Part shown: positions 12,536-23,085 of the stretch, in pieces
Numbering within the stretch: the first letter of the stretch is position 1
How the letters are laid out: every line of letters begins with the position of its first letter
DNA from: Sipunculus nudus
Taxonomy: Eukaryota; Annelida; Sipuncula; Golfingiida; Sipunculidae
Assembly (NCBI GenBank): GCA_026874595.1
Contig: CM049311.1
Span: forward strand, 37,308,676 to 37,372,675
Direction of reading: 5' to 3'
Length of the DNA: 64,000 nt
Made by a program: the position numbers and the translations under genes
The notes under the pieces: model-generated
Told to the model about the DNA's origin: nothing
Databases searched by the model: none
What the model saw: the letters and a program-made list of their open reading frames with translations, nothing else

Positions 12536-13707
12536 TTCAGCTGACTGTAAGTCAACTAAGGTATAGGAATGGCGCTTTGTCCATCGTCCATCCGTCCGTC
12601 CGTTAGGAGGGCACAAATCGTAACTGCTGGACCTAGAAACTTCTAGGTGAATATCCAGGGAGGTCAATAAAAAATTTCTTTGGAAACCTGAAATTAGGTC
12701 ACTGCAACCTATATCCTCCGAGCTATGGCACTTGAAAGTACCCCCCAGAATAATCAAAAATATAATACAAAACCTCCAATATCTTGATAATTAATGCCTG
12801 GTTTGTCATTAATCTTGCCTTGAATATTGACCATGACTAGTTTTGTCAGTTCTTGAAAAGTGGTGGCGCCACCTGTATTTTTGTTATTTTAACGAATATT
12901 TAAAAATTTTTTTTACTATAAAATGACATCAATCATGTTTCTCAGCTGTAATTACATCTAGTGTCCCTAACCCTGTTGTGTTTATTGATCACAAGTGGAT
13001 GCCTTATAGTTATCACCCTATCTGTCTGTCTGTTTGTTTGTCTGTCTATCCATCCATCCATCCACACAAATTTGTTTCCAGATGATAACTCCAGGTTGTA
13101 TTGATACATGGATTTCAAACTTGACTTACGTATGGCCCAACACTAGAGCAAGATTCAATTTTGACTTATATATGACGCACCAATAATGTAAGAACCCTTT
13201 TGATTTTGGGGTCATAAGGCCAAAGGTCTAGGTCACAGGACCCACTTCTTTAAAAAGATTGTTGATGTATTTTTTAGCCAAACTTTCTGTCCCAAACATT
13301 CTATCTTCCAGATGTTGGTTTCAAACTTGACTTAAATATGGCCAGCCACTAAAGTAAGAACTGTTGATTCTAGGGTCATGAGATCAAAGGTCAAGGTCAC
13401 AGGACCCACTACTTTAGAAAGATTGTGGATGCATTTTAAGCCAAACTTTTCATCTCAATCCTTCCATCATCAACATGTGGTGCACCTGTCAATAAGGGAA
13501 GTTTCCCTTTTGATTTTAGGGTCATAAGGTCAAAGGTTAAGGTCACAGGGCCCATCTATTCACAAATTAGTTTATGGTTGATAACTCCAGTTTGAGTAGA
13601 CAGGTTGCCTTCAAACTGATCACAGGACCAATATTTTGGAAAACCTCATAAACATATATCCGTATAGACAAATGCAGCTGAGCGTTGAGACCCATGGGTC
13701 CCTAGTT
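12536..13707 (+). mobile_element. Helitron2/HINE-like element, family B (about 1.17 kb)
   Basis: The 5' end is TTCAGCTGACTGTAAGTCAACTAAGG followed by a GTCCATCCGTCCGTCCG tract, matching the starts at 24244 and 33481. The 3' end (about 13674-13707) has GCAGCTGAGC and then the hairpin GACCCATGGGTC (13689-13700). GCTCA(A/G)CTGA at the 5' end and the inverted TCAGCTGAGC inside the 3' end are the asymmetrical terminal repeats. The interior has a GGTGGCGCCACC palindrome (12862-12873) and two or three degenerate modules with 'gggtcataaggtcaaaggtcaaggtcacagg'-like text (about 13190-13560), plus a TCTG/TCCA microsatellite near 13018-13063. No protein is encoded. Confidence 0.7.
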
Positions 13708-14460
13708 TCATAACATGATAAGGCTTTCTGTACAATAAAGTACATGCAGTTGTGTGACATTTTGTGAAACTGCTGCATTTTGACATGGGTATATATCTTT
13801 ATAGACATTAATGGTTAAATGATTTTATTTTTTTTTTAAATTAAAATCAAATGGCAATGATTTTCATTTGAATGTGCCCTTCTTGTAAGATCTCTATGGC
13901 ACTCAGCAATTTACAAACTTTCAGTCAATGTGAATTCATCTCAATAATAAATACCAAATAAAGTCAATTTTAACCAAGAATATGGAACAGTTCCCTGTAA
14001 TCAAATATGCATTTTGCACAGACTAAATCCTGTCATTTCCGGCTGTCAGTTCTTCCATTGAAAACAAAACGATTTTAGCTGCCAATAAGTTTTACTTTAA
14101 TGGGCATTAATAGCAGCTTCAACGGACCAGTGTTTTTATTGCCTCACCATTATTGAATAATTAGATGCCATTTGACAGGTGTGCCAGTGCAGAAAATTGA
14201 ATTTAATTCACTGGATTCTTCCTTTGAGAGATTTGATCACAGAATTTATGGATCAGCTTGTCCATTTATTATTTTGATGCTGCCCAATCAAAACAAACCA
14301 TCTCTGGCTTGAACAAATTAGATATTTGTATAACACACTTGAAGGACAAGAAGAATGCAAGTTATATATAAACCATTTTATGTTGCACAACCCATTTACA
14401 TTTTTACCTGAAGTTGTGATGTAATGATTATTGATGGAGTTTTCATGGCCTGCACATATA
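13708..14460. other. Non-coding interval
   Basis: No supported gene or repeat. A minus-strand open frame of about 128 codons (14253-14639) crosses directly into the MITE ends described next and resembles nothing known to me, so it is treated as chance. Confidence 0.4.
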
Positions 14461-15109
14461 CAGTCACAACTCAAAATCATGACCACCATCGAAATCTTGA
14501 TATTTAAGTGGTCACATTTGCAAGGTGGTCCTCTATTTGAGGTCTTATAAACAGAGCAATAAAAATAAAGACTTTGGACCCATAAAAAGTGGTCTTCGTT
14601 TTTGACAGTAAACCAGGGTAGGGTGGGGACGATAACCAATATATGGGATTATCATGATATCTGACAGCTTTGATAATTGTATCGTTTACTTCCCTGGTAC
14701 TGTGATATCATGATTGCTTATTTGTCCACAGTTTTGGAACACACACATGCCCTCATAGTATTAATACCATAAGATAATGACACCACCAGGGTCTTTCTAT
14801 GTTAAGAATATCATTTATTTTCAAGGATAACTTTTTATTTTATTATGGGTATGTTCAAAATGGCAGCGGTGGACAAACTAACAGAATCACATTCTCTGAA
14901 AACTGGTGATTTGCCTGCTCATAAGTGGTCGGACATGGCAGATATCACTGACATTTGTTATATGGCGACAAATGCTGGAGTACTCTTGCCAGATACTTAT
15001 ATTATGATACCATGATATATCGCATTAAATTCTGTTTCATTATCATGATATATAAAAGTGAAATCATCCCAACCCTAAACCAGGGTAGTCATTAGGCAAG
15101 GTTTTACTG
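14461..15109. mobile_element. Pogo/Tc1-mariner-like MITE, split by a later insertion
   Basis: The left end is TA|CAGTCACAACTC (14459 onward) and the right end is AAGGTTTTACTG (15098-15109). Removing the nested insertion (14619-15077) and one target copy leaves about 182 bp. That agrees with the intact relative at 22074-22252 (179 bp), which has the same TIR type and shared internal text such as 'gaccacc' and 'gtggtc'. The right TA is mutated to CA. It is non-coding and presumably an old copy. Confidence 0.7.
14619..15077. mobile_element. hAT-like MITE (459 bp) nested in the pogo-like MITE
   Basis: The TIRs are TAGGGTGGGGACGAT (14619-14633) and ATCATCCCAACCCTA (15063-15077), matching at 13 of 15 positions. 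They are flanked by a perfect 8-bp direct repeat AACCAGGG at 14611-14618 and 15078-15085. An 8-bp duplication with TIRs starting TAGGG is typical of the hAT superfamily. The interior is rich in 'atcatgatat' palindromic text and has no transposase frame. The insertion interrupts an older MITE, giving a relative age order. Confidence 0.85.
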
Positions 15110-15779
15110 CATATTATTTTTATAAGCTGGATGAGGAATGTCCTTTTGTTTATATAACAGACATAAAAGACAGGTTGTCACGAGGTTTGTAGACATATAA
15201 AAAACATTTATTCAGGTCAATTCAAATACATCTGACAGTATGTGATATGAAGAGACCCAAAGCATAAAAAGTCTGCTTTGGCATACGATACAAGAGTTTT
15301 TATACAGAGTTGTCACGAGATGAGACAAATATTCATTGTACTGCATTTCATCATAAAAGCCTTTGACGTTTTTAGCTTTTGAGCAGATCACAATAAAGTC
15401 AGAATTGGTAGTGTTCTTTGAATGTTTTGTACATTGATTTGTACACATTCAATAGACCAAAAGTTGTCCAGAACATCCCATGTCTGACCCTGCATGGGAC
15501 TATTAAATACATGAACCCTGTTTCCTTACCATCTGGTGTCACTGTAATAATCAATTTTGCTTGAACACTTAATGTGGCCCTTCTGACAGATCTGGGTGAG
15601 CAGAACTATTTTAGTACAAATTATGTATTGTTCTATAACCACACAATCCAATGATATTTGACAATGAGCTTTGATTTGAGTCAACGGTGAACCCACCAAT
15701 TATCTGGCTATATCCATGAACTAGTACAAATGAATTGTACCTAAGTTATATAACAGAAACTATAAAAGTATTTGTATTT

Positions 15780-17400
15780 ATGTATTTAAAGTTTTTGTTT
15801 AACTACCAATATTTGAAGTACCCATTTGATAACAATATGACAGATTTTCACAAAACTCACCCTTAAACGAAATACTGACCAATAGATTATCTCACTGTAG
15901 TTGCATTATAAATAAATCCATACTTATTTAATAAGGTTACACGTCAGCAGACTACTTTTTTTCTATCTGTTCATCAATTAATTTATAGAAATATTAACCA
16001 ATATAATATCTCGCCCAAGTTGGATTCCCGGCAAAATCAATGCATGTTTAATGAGTTCAGTTGTCACCAGACTTCAGTGTTGCCATGATGACTTAATTAC
16101 CTAATATCTGATGGATGTTCAAGAAACTTGTTATAAAAATTTACCAATTTTAGTTTTTCAGTGGAATTAAATTTTCAGCAAAACCCAGGCATATTTAATG
16201 AGTTCAGAGGTCACAAGACATATGTCAGACATATTATGCATCCTTGCAGTGTGTTGATTGTTCCATTTAATATGCTATATTGCAAGAAGTCGATCCACAT
16301 GAAAGTATCAGTAACTACTCTCCTGCACTCTAACATTGAAATTGGTGCTTTCAAAGGATGTGTGTTTGACATTATGTATTATTCATCATTCAATACTCAG
16401 CCATTGTTAGTCCTGCAGCCCCTCAATATAACATCAATATCAACAAAGTTCAAAGAACAGCCTGATGTCAGGGGAGATTGTCAGGGGAAATTAGAAATGC
16501 CTGACTGAGCTGTTTATATTTTTACTGCTAAAACAGTCACAAATATTGGATCAACAAACTACGTGTTACTGGTTTTTGACATTACCACAAAAGTCAAGGC
16601 CACACCAAACAAAACTGATATATATATACAGAATTGTTGCACATTTTTTCACATATCAAGATTATTTTTTTCATGGAGGTGTCATATGGAAAATGGATTA
16701 AACTTTGTATTGTTTAATGTACCATTCCAAAAAATGAATTACATTTTTGTTTTCTTCTTGCAGAAAACTTTTCCCACATTTTTGTCCCCAGCCACTAGTT
16801 AATTTAAAAAGAAAAACAAATTACCTGCTCAGAGAATAATTTATTTTAGGTAAATCCCTGGAGGATAATAAGAGCATCACATTAGGAAGCATCAGAGTAT
16901 CTTCCCCTTTATGTGTTTTGACCTTTGACCTCATTAAGTATGCATAGGTTTTGCTGAGAAAATTAATTCAGGCGAGAAACTCTGTTGGTAAATATTTCTA
17001 CTGAGTTTCATGAAAATGCATAACATTTTTGTTAAGTTTGATGTCACCAAAGTCTGGTGGCTTCTGACCTTGTTAAATCTTTATTGATTTTGACATTAAG
17101 CAAACGTAGGTGAGATATTACAATTGCTAATATTTCTGATGATTTTCATAAAAAAAATTACATTCCAGGTCATTTATCATTGAGACACCATAAAGTAGCC
17201 TGGTTATCTCTTACTTCATCAAATATATATATATATATACAATTTTGTGTGCATGGATATAGTGACTTTAATGTAACTCGGGAGAGATAATTTATTGTTA
17301 AGTAGTTATGGTGAGTTTTGTGAAAATCTGTGAAAGCCCTGGTAAGTTTTAGTTTCAACACTAAAAGTTAACGGACAGACAGACGTATGGACATATAGTT
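15780..17400. repeat. Degenerate ~145-bp tandem repeat present in both orientations
   Basis: The + units at about 15840-16230 share 'gattttcacaaaactcac' and 'taatgagttcag' elements. A direct repeat of 'cagcaaaaccca.gcat.tttaatgagttcag' type occurs near 16030 and 16175. At about 16920-17370 the same text runs in reverse complement: 'gtgagttttgtgaaaatctg' near 17310, and a block at 16920-17010 matching the + units. The result is a large, old inverted arrangement with a spacer of about 700 bp holding two chance open frames. A GACAGACAGACG tail near 17375 resembles the edge modules of HINE-like repeats. No coding function is seen. Confidence 0.55.
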
Positions 17401-18688
17401 TGTAGGTATACCATAATGTGTCCTGCCTTTAGGAGAACGGGCATATAAAACAGATTTAGTTCACTGTTACCTTTCATGACTATTGAATCAAATGACAACG
17501 AAGAATATAACCACAGAATTCACACCCATCCCCCTCAAAAAGATACAAAATGATTGTTTTCACTCTGAAATGTGGATGTAGTCACAAATGACTCAGGCTG
17601 GCAGACTGACATAATAAGACCTAACAATGAAAAGAGGTTATGATAACTGTTTCTGATCCCTCAGCTATCTTCGATTAAAAGAATTAATCACTTTATTAAC
17701 ATGACAAAATGACCTAAATTACTATTATCACTCTAAGACCCAGATTTGACAAAGTTTGACTGTGACAGACTTTACAGTCTGATCTACATTCATGATTACT
17801 CTTTATGATCATATAAAAAACAGCTTTATCAATACAGGATTTTTTGTCTGACAACATCATCCTCATCATCTCCATCACAATGACTGATTTCCTGGACTGC
17901 AAGGCATAACTGAGTGACAGACAGCCAGTGAGAATCTAAATAAATTATCTGTTTACAGACCTCCAAAAGGATAATGCTGTTTCCTCAGTGTTTTAGTTGC
18001 TCTGTGTCCACAGAAGCAACAGCTATTAAAAATAAATTAAAAGTAAACAGAAATAAGGTGACAAATTAAAGTTGAAGTCATGGCAACCCAGTTACATTGA
18101 AGTTAACACTGCAATACTAAATAAAATTTAATTAAATATTTCTTATAATTTTGAACTCAAACATGTATGGACAAGTACATAAAACAATCTGATGCAGAAC
18201 ATCTGTGGATAACTTCATATTTGCGAGGCTTGTATTTCATGATTTTCACATTTTCGTTTTTTCTCGAGGGTTCCATTTCTGTGATCTTACCATGCAGTAA
18301 CCTGCACATAGTATATCCATTATCACATCTAGTTTAATATGTGCCATAAACCTTAACAACTGATGAGAACCCACTGACAACAAGTAGAAATTTAATTGTC
18401 TCCTATAGGCAGATAAATGAAGATCTGATATTGTTTATGATGTCATAACATAAATTATATTATATTATTTATGAGAGAGAGAGATAGAGAGAGATAGAGA
18501 GAAAGAAATATTTTATTTGACATTAAAGTAATGTATCCATAGAAATATATTCAGCATGTCATTATTTTATTTTTATTATTTCTAGATCGAGACTGTTGTT
18601 ATAAGGATTTTTATCAGCTGACACAACAGCCAGCTGTGTGTCATCAGTCTCTTGCCTTTAAATGCTGCAGATGTGGTCGCATGGATAT
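17401..18688. other. Non-coding interval with a GA-rich microsatellite
   Basis: The only clear structure is a (GA)n/(GATA)-type tract at about 18473-18506. A splice-acceptor-like 'ttatttctag' at 18578-18587 is followed by about 180 nt open in one frame, but that frame runs into the TIR element below and has no donor, so it is not annotated as an exon. Confidence 0.4.
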
Positions 18689-19029
18689 GGCCAAAATAAA
18701 AAAAGGGTATGGTTCTCAGGCACTTTTTTTCAGAAATCAATGCGGGCGAGCGCTTTTTTTATTTTAAATTTTTTTGGTATGTTTCGATAAAAAATGTCAA
18801 ATGATAAGAGGAAAAGCATGCAAATAACAGTTTTATTTTGCTAATTAAGTAAAAGCACTACAAAACAAAGGAAATTGTATGGTTTTTTCTTCTTGAAAGA
18901 AATGTCGGAGCGGCAGCAGCTCAAAATTGGAAAGTTTTTATTGAAAATCAAAATAAAAATTTTTGATGCGGGGGTTTAAAATTGATGCGGGCGGTGTCTG
19001 AGAACTGTAACCTTTAAATTTTTTTGGCC
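18689..19029. mobile_element. Short TIR element (341 bp MITE), superfamily unknown
   Basis: The left end GGCCAAAATAAAAAAAGGG...ATGGTTCTCAG and the right end CTGAGAACTGTAACC...TTTTTTTGGCC are inverted repeats of about 30 bp with small gaps. Subterminal 'gatgcgggcg'/'atgcgggcga' boxes occur near both ends. The GGCC at each edge may be part of the TIR or a 4-bp target duplication. No open frame of note. Confidence 0.7.
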
Positions 19030-20307
19030 TAACATACATAAAATGTCAATGAGGCTGAATTATAAATGATAGTTCACCTGTCTAGATGAGGAGTCTTATA
19101 TTGATGAAGCAGGTGTCTTTTCATTATTATTTCACTTCCATGAATATCGTGAATTTGAAACCCTTGCAGAGATAAAGCCAACCACAATATATAGAGCAAG
19201 TGGCGCCATACCTCATACAGGCAGCAAACCACAGTGTGAATAAAAATAACAACCAAGCACATCTGTTTAAAATTATCCGTATTGATTGATGTACACGGTA
19301 AAAACATATTCAGGCTGGTGACATGGGAAGGGCTTCCCATCAGAGAAAACGTAAACCTGGGAACGTACCCCTCCCATAAAGTCTGCCCCCCTGCGGATGA
19401 GGCCATGAGGTCATCCGGTTTCCGATGGGAAGATTGACATCACTTGCAGGCTGGGGCAGCAGCACCATTAATAGCCATAGCGGGTCTCTACTATCGATTT
19501 TCATCACAATCCTAAAGCGTGTGATTATGAGAAGTGACAGGGCTATTTTTTTTTAAAATGATTCCTTCCTTGCAATTCATCCTGGATTAGCACTCTTAAG
19601 TCCTCTTGATAACTTTAGATCTAATTAATGTATTAGATATTTTTTTTAGTTTACCCAGAGTATTAATAAGAAATGAGTATTTACACTGGAAACACAGAAT
19701 TTGTTTGTGCAGGTACAGGGAGGCTTATTTTACAACGGATTTGCTAGGATTATGACTAAAGCAAGTGGAGTCCTTCCCACTAAAGGATGCCATTGTTTTT
19801 TTGCCGATTTTATTAAAAAGTCAACCAGGTACCCCAGTAGTTATTTATAAGGAAACCAGCACCATACATACCTTGTATGTACAGGAAGGGAGATCATTAT
19901 TTTAATATATGAGAAAACTCTGGCCTATAAGACCACCTAATTACACAGGTTTCACTTTATTTTCCAGATTTAAAAAAAAAAAATGTCAATGCACCCTTAA
20001 TCACCCTCTAAATCCTCTACTTATCCTTTGATAAACATTGGGACTTCAAATTATTCCTGATATTTAAAATACAAACACACACATTAACGAGCCCAACTTC
20101 ACCATAATTATAAAGTCCCAGCAAAAAAATGCAAACATTGTGAGTCAAACACAATGGTTAACAATTAATCCCACTACAAATACATTTTGATGTGTGCCAT
20201 TAATCAGTTATATTATTTTACATGTAAACTATTAGTCCTACCTATAATACCCATTCTGATAAGGAACATGATGGACAGGCTGACAGTCAGTGTATTGTTA
20301 TTTACAG
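19030..20307. other. Non-coding; likely intron or 5' flank of the coiled-coil gene
   Basis: No further exon can be supported. A minus-strand open frame of 110 codons at 19074-19406 has no recognisable similarity. The segment ends in a good splice acceptor (tatttacag) at 20307. Confidence 0.4.
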
Positions 20308-20427
20308 ATGCAGAAATTGTCCCTGCTTCTGTCACACCGTCGCATCCCAGGGGAGCATCCCTCACGCAGGGCAATGGACCTGCCACATGAGGAGAGGGAG
20401 GAGCCATCAGAGCCCTCTACTGATCAG
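20308..20427 (+). CDS. Exon of unrecognised coiled-coil gene (120 nt)
   Basis: The segment is bounded by an acceptor (gttatttacag) and a donor (CAG|gtgagg) and is 40 codons long in phase 0/0. It encodes an N-terminal basic stretch starting MQKLSLLLSHRRIPGE and an acidic Ser/Pro-rich end (EEREEPSEPSTDQ). The ATG directly after the acceptor could be an internal Met or the start codon; upstream sequence does not settle this. A second frame is open here but would hit a stop soon after joining the next exon, which supports the chosen frame. The protein family is not recognised. The remaining exons at 21128, 22744 and 23029 join without frame change. Confidence 0.65.
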
Positions 20428-21127
20428 GTGAGGTACTACCATGAAGTATGTATACCATCTAAATTTCACTGAATTTTGACTTTATACACATATATAAGTA
20501 ATTCTAACAGATTAATGCCTTAGCTAACTGAACATCAGTGATCATTTAATTTTATAAGCTTAAGCTGATTAAAAAACAAATAAAAATATTGAGGTCACAT
20601 GGTCAAAGGTCACTTTCATACAAGGATTTTGTAGAACCCCATAACTTCTGAAGTACTATACATATTTTTCCGTTGATACATAAATTGATTCCACCAAGAT
20701 CTTTGACTGTGATGTTTGAACTAGAATGAAATTGTCAAGCATCAGATTTTGTGTGACATCACTGTGGTCTGTGAGGCACCACCTGGAATGAAACTGACAA
20801 CAATTAAGTATAAAACCCTGAATGTGTAATTTACTTATAAAAAAAGAGTAACTGCACAGGGTTGTGTTGAGGACATGTTTTTTATAAAAAATATTATGAA
20901 CGGCCTTGTTTTGGCTTAGGGCAGCCATATTGTCCCTACAGCCCTTGGGCTGAATTGCCACTCACAGGCCAATTTATGCGAAGGCAATATGAAACTGGCT
21001 TGTTACCATACAATGTATAATATGATGTAATATAAAAAAAATATAATATAATAATATAATATAATATAATATAATATAATAATATAATATAAAAATATAA
21101 TATGATATAATTTATCAGCTTCAACAG
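20428..21127 (+). other. Intron of the coiled-coil gene
   Basis: It begins gtgagg and ends ttcaacag. It carries an (ATAAT/ATAAA)n low-complexity tract at about 21014-21112, ending only some 15 nt before the acceptor, which replaces the usual pyrimidine tract with AT-rich sequence. Minus-strand open frames here are products of that low-complexity tract. Confidence 0.55.
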
Positions 21128-21319
21128 AAGATGTCTGAGGTCCAAATTCAGCTGCAGGAATTGAAGGCACGGTTGGACGAAGAAACAGATGAGAGATTTT
21201 CTGATGAGGAAGAGGCTTTAGTGAATCGTGTAGAGGAACTGAGGGAAGAATTCCGTGAGCTTCTGGCCGAGTTGCGGAGGAAGAGAGCCACAACAAGTTC
21301 AGGAACATACAGTGAAGAT
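21128..21319 (+). CDS. Exon encoding acidic/basic coiled coil (192 nt)
   Basis: Acceptor cttcaacag|AAG and donor GAAGAT|gtaggt enclose 64 codons, phase 0/0. The peptide starts KMSEVQIQLQELKARLDEE and continues through RVEELREEFRELLAELRRKR. It has hydrophobic residues at heptad spacing and dense Glu/Arg/Lys, which indicates a dimerising coiled coil of about 45-50 residues, then a Ser/Thr-rich end. The composition is strongly protein-like compared with the AT-rich surroundings, and codon choice is unlike the flanks. The family is not recognised; cytoskeletal, scaffold or trafficking proteins have such segments, but that is only a class resemblance. Confidence 0.8.
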
Positions 21320-22743
21320 GTAGGTCTTGCACTGATTAAGCTGCTTCTTGATAAGATATTATAAGATAAGATATACTTAATTAATCTGTGCTAGGAAATA
21401 ACATTGTGCCCCAACATCAATGAAAAGGGAAACAGTAATTGTTGTTACTAAAATACACACAACATCATCATAAATACTATTAAATAGCAATAAAACATTG
21501 GTGATTGTGTACTTTCAGTTGTAACAGTAATTAATAGTCCTAAGTTAATTTCCTTGTCTTATATTTTGATCTGAATATCCTAATTCATTGAATGCTATGT
21601 TATAGTGATATGAGCCATATGTTCTTGATGAAAGAATACAGGTTATTTATACTTAAATTCACAGTTAAAATATAAAAATTACATAATGTAAATGAAGTGT
21701 GAATATACATGTGGACAATTTCTCCTCTTTTGAATGTTAAGTTTTTCAATAGAGCTTTCATGAACACTTGACAGTTTAAATTATTTTCATTTTGGGAAAA
21801 AATCTGATAGTGATTACATTTATATTACATGCAATATCTTGCTATATAGCTTTACTAAATTTTCAACAGTTCCTAAGGAAAGGATTGCTGTAGGTTATAT
21901 GAGAATCTTTAAAACTGCTAGAAATAGATATACAGTATGTTTAACCTCAGAGAATCCAACCCTATAAGAGTTCTTTTGCTAAGTTTTAATGAGGTTTAGT
22001 GACTTCTGAGCAGTGCAGAAATACAACTGCTATGAAATATGGGATCTATAGCTTAGCTCTATTTAGCTATATACAGTAAAACCTCACCTAACAACAAACT
22101 TGGTTTAGTGACCACCTCAAAATAATGACCACTTTTCACAGTCCCAATTCTTTTTTATACTCTGTATATCACATCTCCCTTAGACAACTACCTCAAAAGT
22201 GTGCCCACTTAATCAAGGTCCAATTGGTGGTTGTAATTTTGAGGTTTTACTGTAAATGATTAGTTTTCACTAAGGACAGCAGGAATTGTCGTCAAACTTT
22301 CCATAAATGAATAATTCATACTGTATAAGATTAAGTTTTTATCTTTTAAAGGTCAGTAATATCTTTCAGTCGGTGTACATTATTTCTGTTGGTGCACTTT
22401 GGAACTTTGGCTTTTGCTATGTTTTATACATTTTCTCACACTTCTTAGATTGCGGATTGTTCTAAAATTTATCATACAACATTTTGAATCTGACCAATCA
22501 AAACTTATTCTTGTGACATTATTTAATGTGACAAGTTATCCCCAGCTATTAGTCACAGCATGGTGCAACACACAGATTGAGCCATACATTTTAGAAGTTT
22601 CAAAGTTCATAGACTTCTTACAGTCACAAGAATTTTAGATGATGATTTAGAAATTATATTTGCATGTTAGTACCCCTTTATTTAGTAGACCATCTATTAA
22701 ACCTAGAAATAGTTCAGCCATAGATATTATCACTGTTTTGTAG
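21320..22743 (+). other. Intron of the coiled-coil gene
   Basis: It starts gtaggt and ends ttttgtag. It contains an intact pogo-like MITE (22074-22252). An open frame at 22399-22638 has no splice support and is not annotated. Confidence 0.55.
22074..22252. mobile_element. Intact pogo/Tc1-mariner-like MITE (179 bp) in an intron
   Basis: The TIRs CAGTAAAACCTC (22074-22085) and GAGGTTTTACTG (22241-22252) are perfect inverted repeats flanked by TA on both sides (22072-22073, 22253-22254). TA target duplication and CAGT-starting TIRs fit Tc1/mariner/pogo-type MITEs. The interior carries 'agtgaccacctc' and 'ggtggttgt' text shared with the split copy at 14461-15109. It is non-coding. Confidence 0.85.
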
Positions 22744-22926
22744 GACGATGACCTAGATGGAGAACTAAGAAGATCTTACCGTCGTCGCACATTCTCTGGC
22801 ACATCTCGTCGTTCTATATTATCCACTATATCTGCAACACGCCCCCCCATCACACCCCCGTTACAGTCACGACACATGTCACTCACCACCCCATCGTCTG
22901 ATGCACCGTCGTCACCCACCTTCACG
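22744..22926 (+). CDS. Exon encoding Ser/Arg/Pro-rich disordered segment (183 nt)
   Basis: Acceptor tgttttgtag|GAC and donor TTCACG|gtaagt (consensus) enclose 61 codons, phase 0/0. The peptide begins DDDLDGELRRSYRRRTFSG, continues with SRRS-type basic/serine clusters and ends in Pro/Ser/Thr-rich sequence (TPSSDAPSSPTFT). This looks like an intrinsically disordered, phosphorylatable linker: RRxS/RRxT-like basophilic kinase motifs (RRTFS, RRSIL) and SP sites are visible. Those are motif matches, not evidence of modification. It joins the preceding coiled-coil exon in frame. Confidence 0.75.
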
Positions 22927-23028
22927 GTAAGTACACACAAGTGCACCAGCACACGCATTCACACGGTCATGCACGTTGAGTGTACACACTTCTTGCCTCG
23001 TATCTCGAGTTGCAGTGCCAGCCTGCAG

Positions 23029-23085
23029 CCCGTACCCAAGCCAAAACAATCATCCAAGGACCAGTCTGCCTCGCAGCCCTCATTG
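23029..23085 (+). CDS. Probable short exon of the coiled-coil gene (57 nt)
   Basis: With the acceptor at gcctgcag (23021-23028) and the donor CATTG|gtgagt at 23085, this gives 19 codons, phase 0/0 (PVPKPKQSSKDQSASQPSL), continuing the Ser/Pro/Lys-rich style of the previous exon. Two upstream AGs (exon starts 23016 or 23022) would give another frame ending in phase 1, so the acceptor choice rests on frame continuity. It is only 102 bp beyond the previous donor, which is a very short intron. Retention of that intron would also stay open in the same frame. Confidence 0.55.

Noticed and set aside
14253-14639. 128-codon minus-strand open frame
   Set aside because: It spans the end of the pogo-like MITE and the start of the hAT-like MITE, so it is a chance frame created by insertion.
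18588-18780. Exon-like segment after 'ttatttctag' with a Cys-rich frame
   Set aside because: It has no donor, runs straight into the TIR element at 18689, and cannot be joined in phase to the next exon.
19074-19406. 110-codon minus-strand open frame
   Set aside because: No recognisable domain, no splice or start support; it overlaps a weak relic of the GGTGGCGCCA module.
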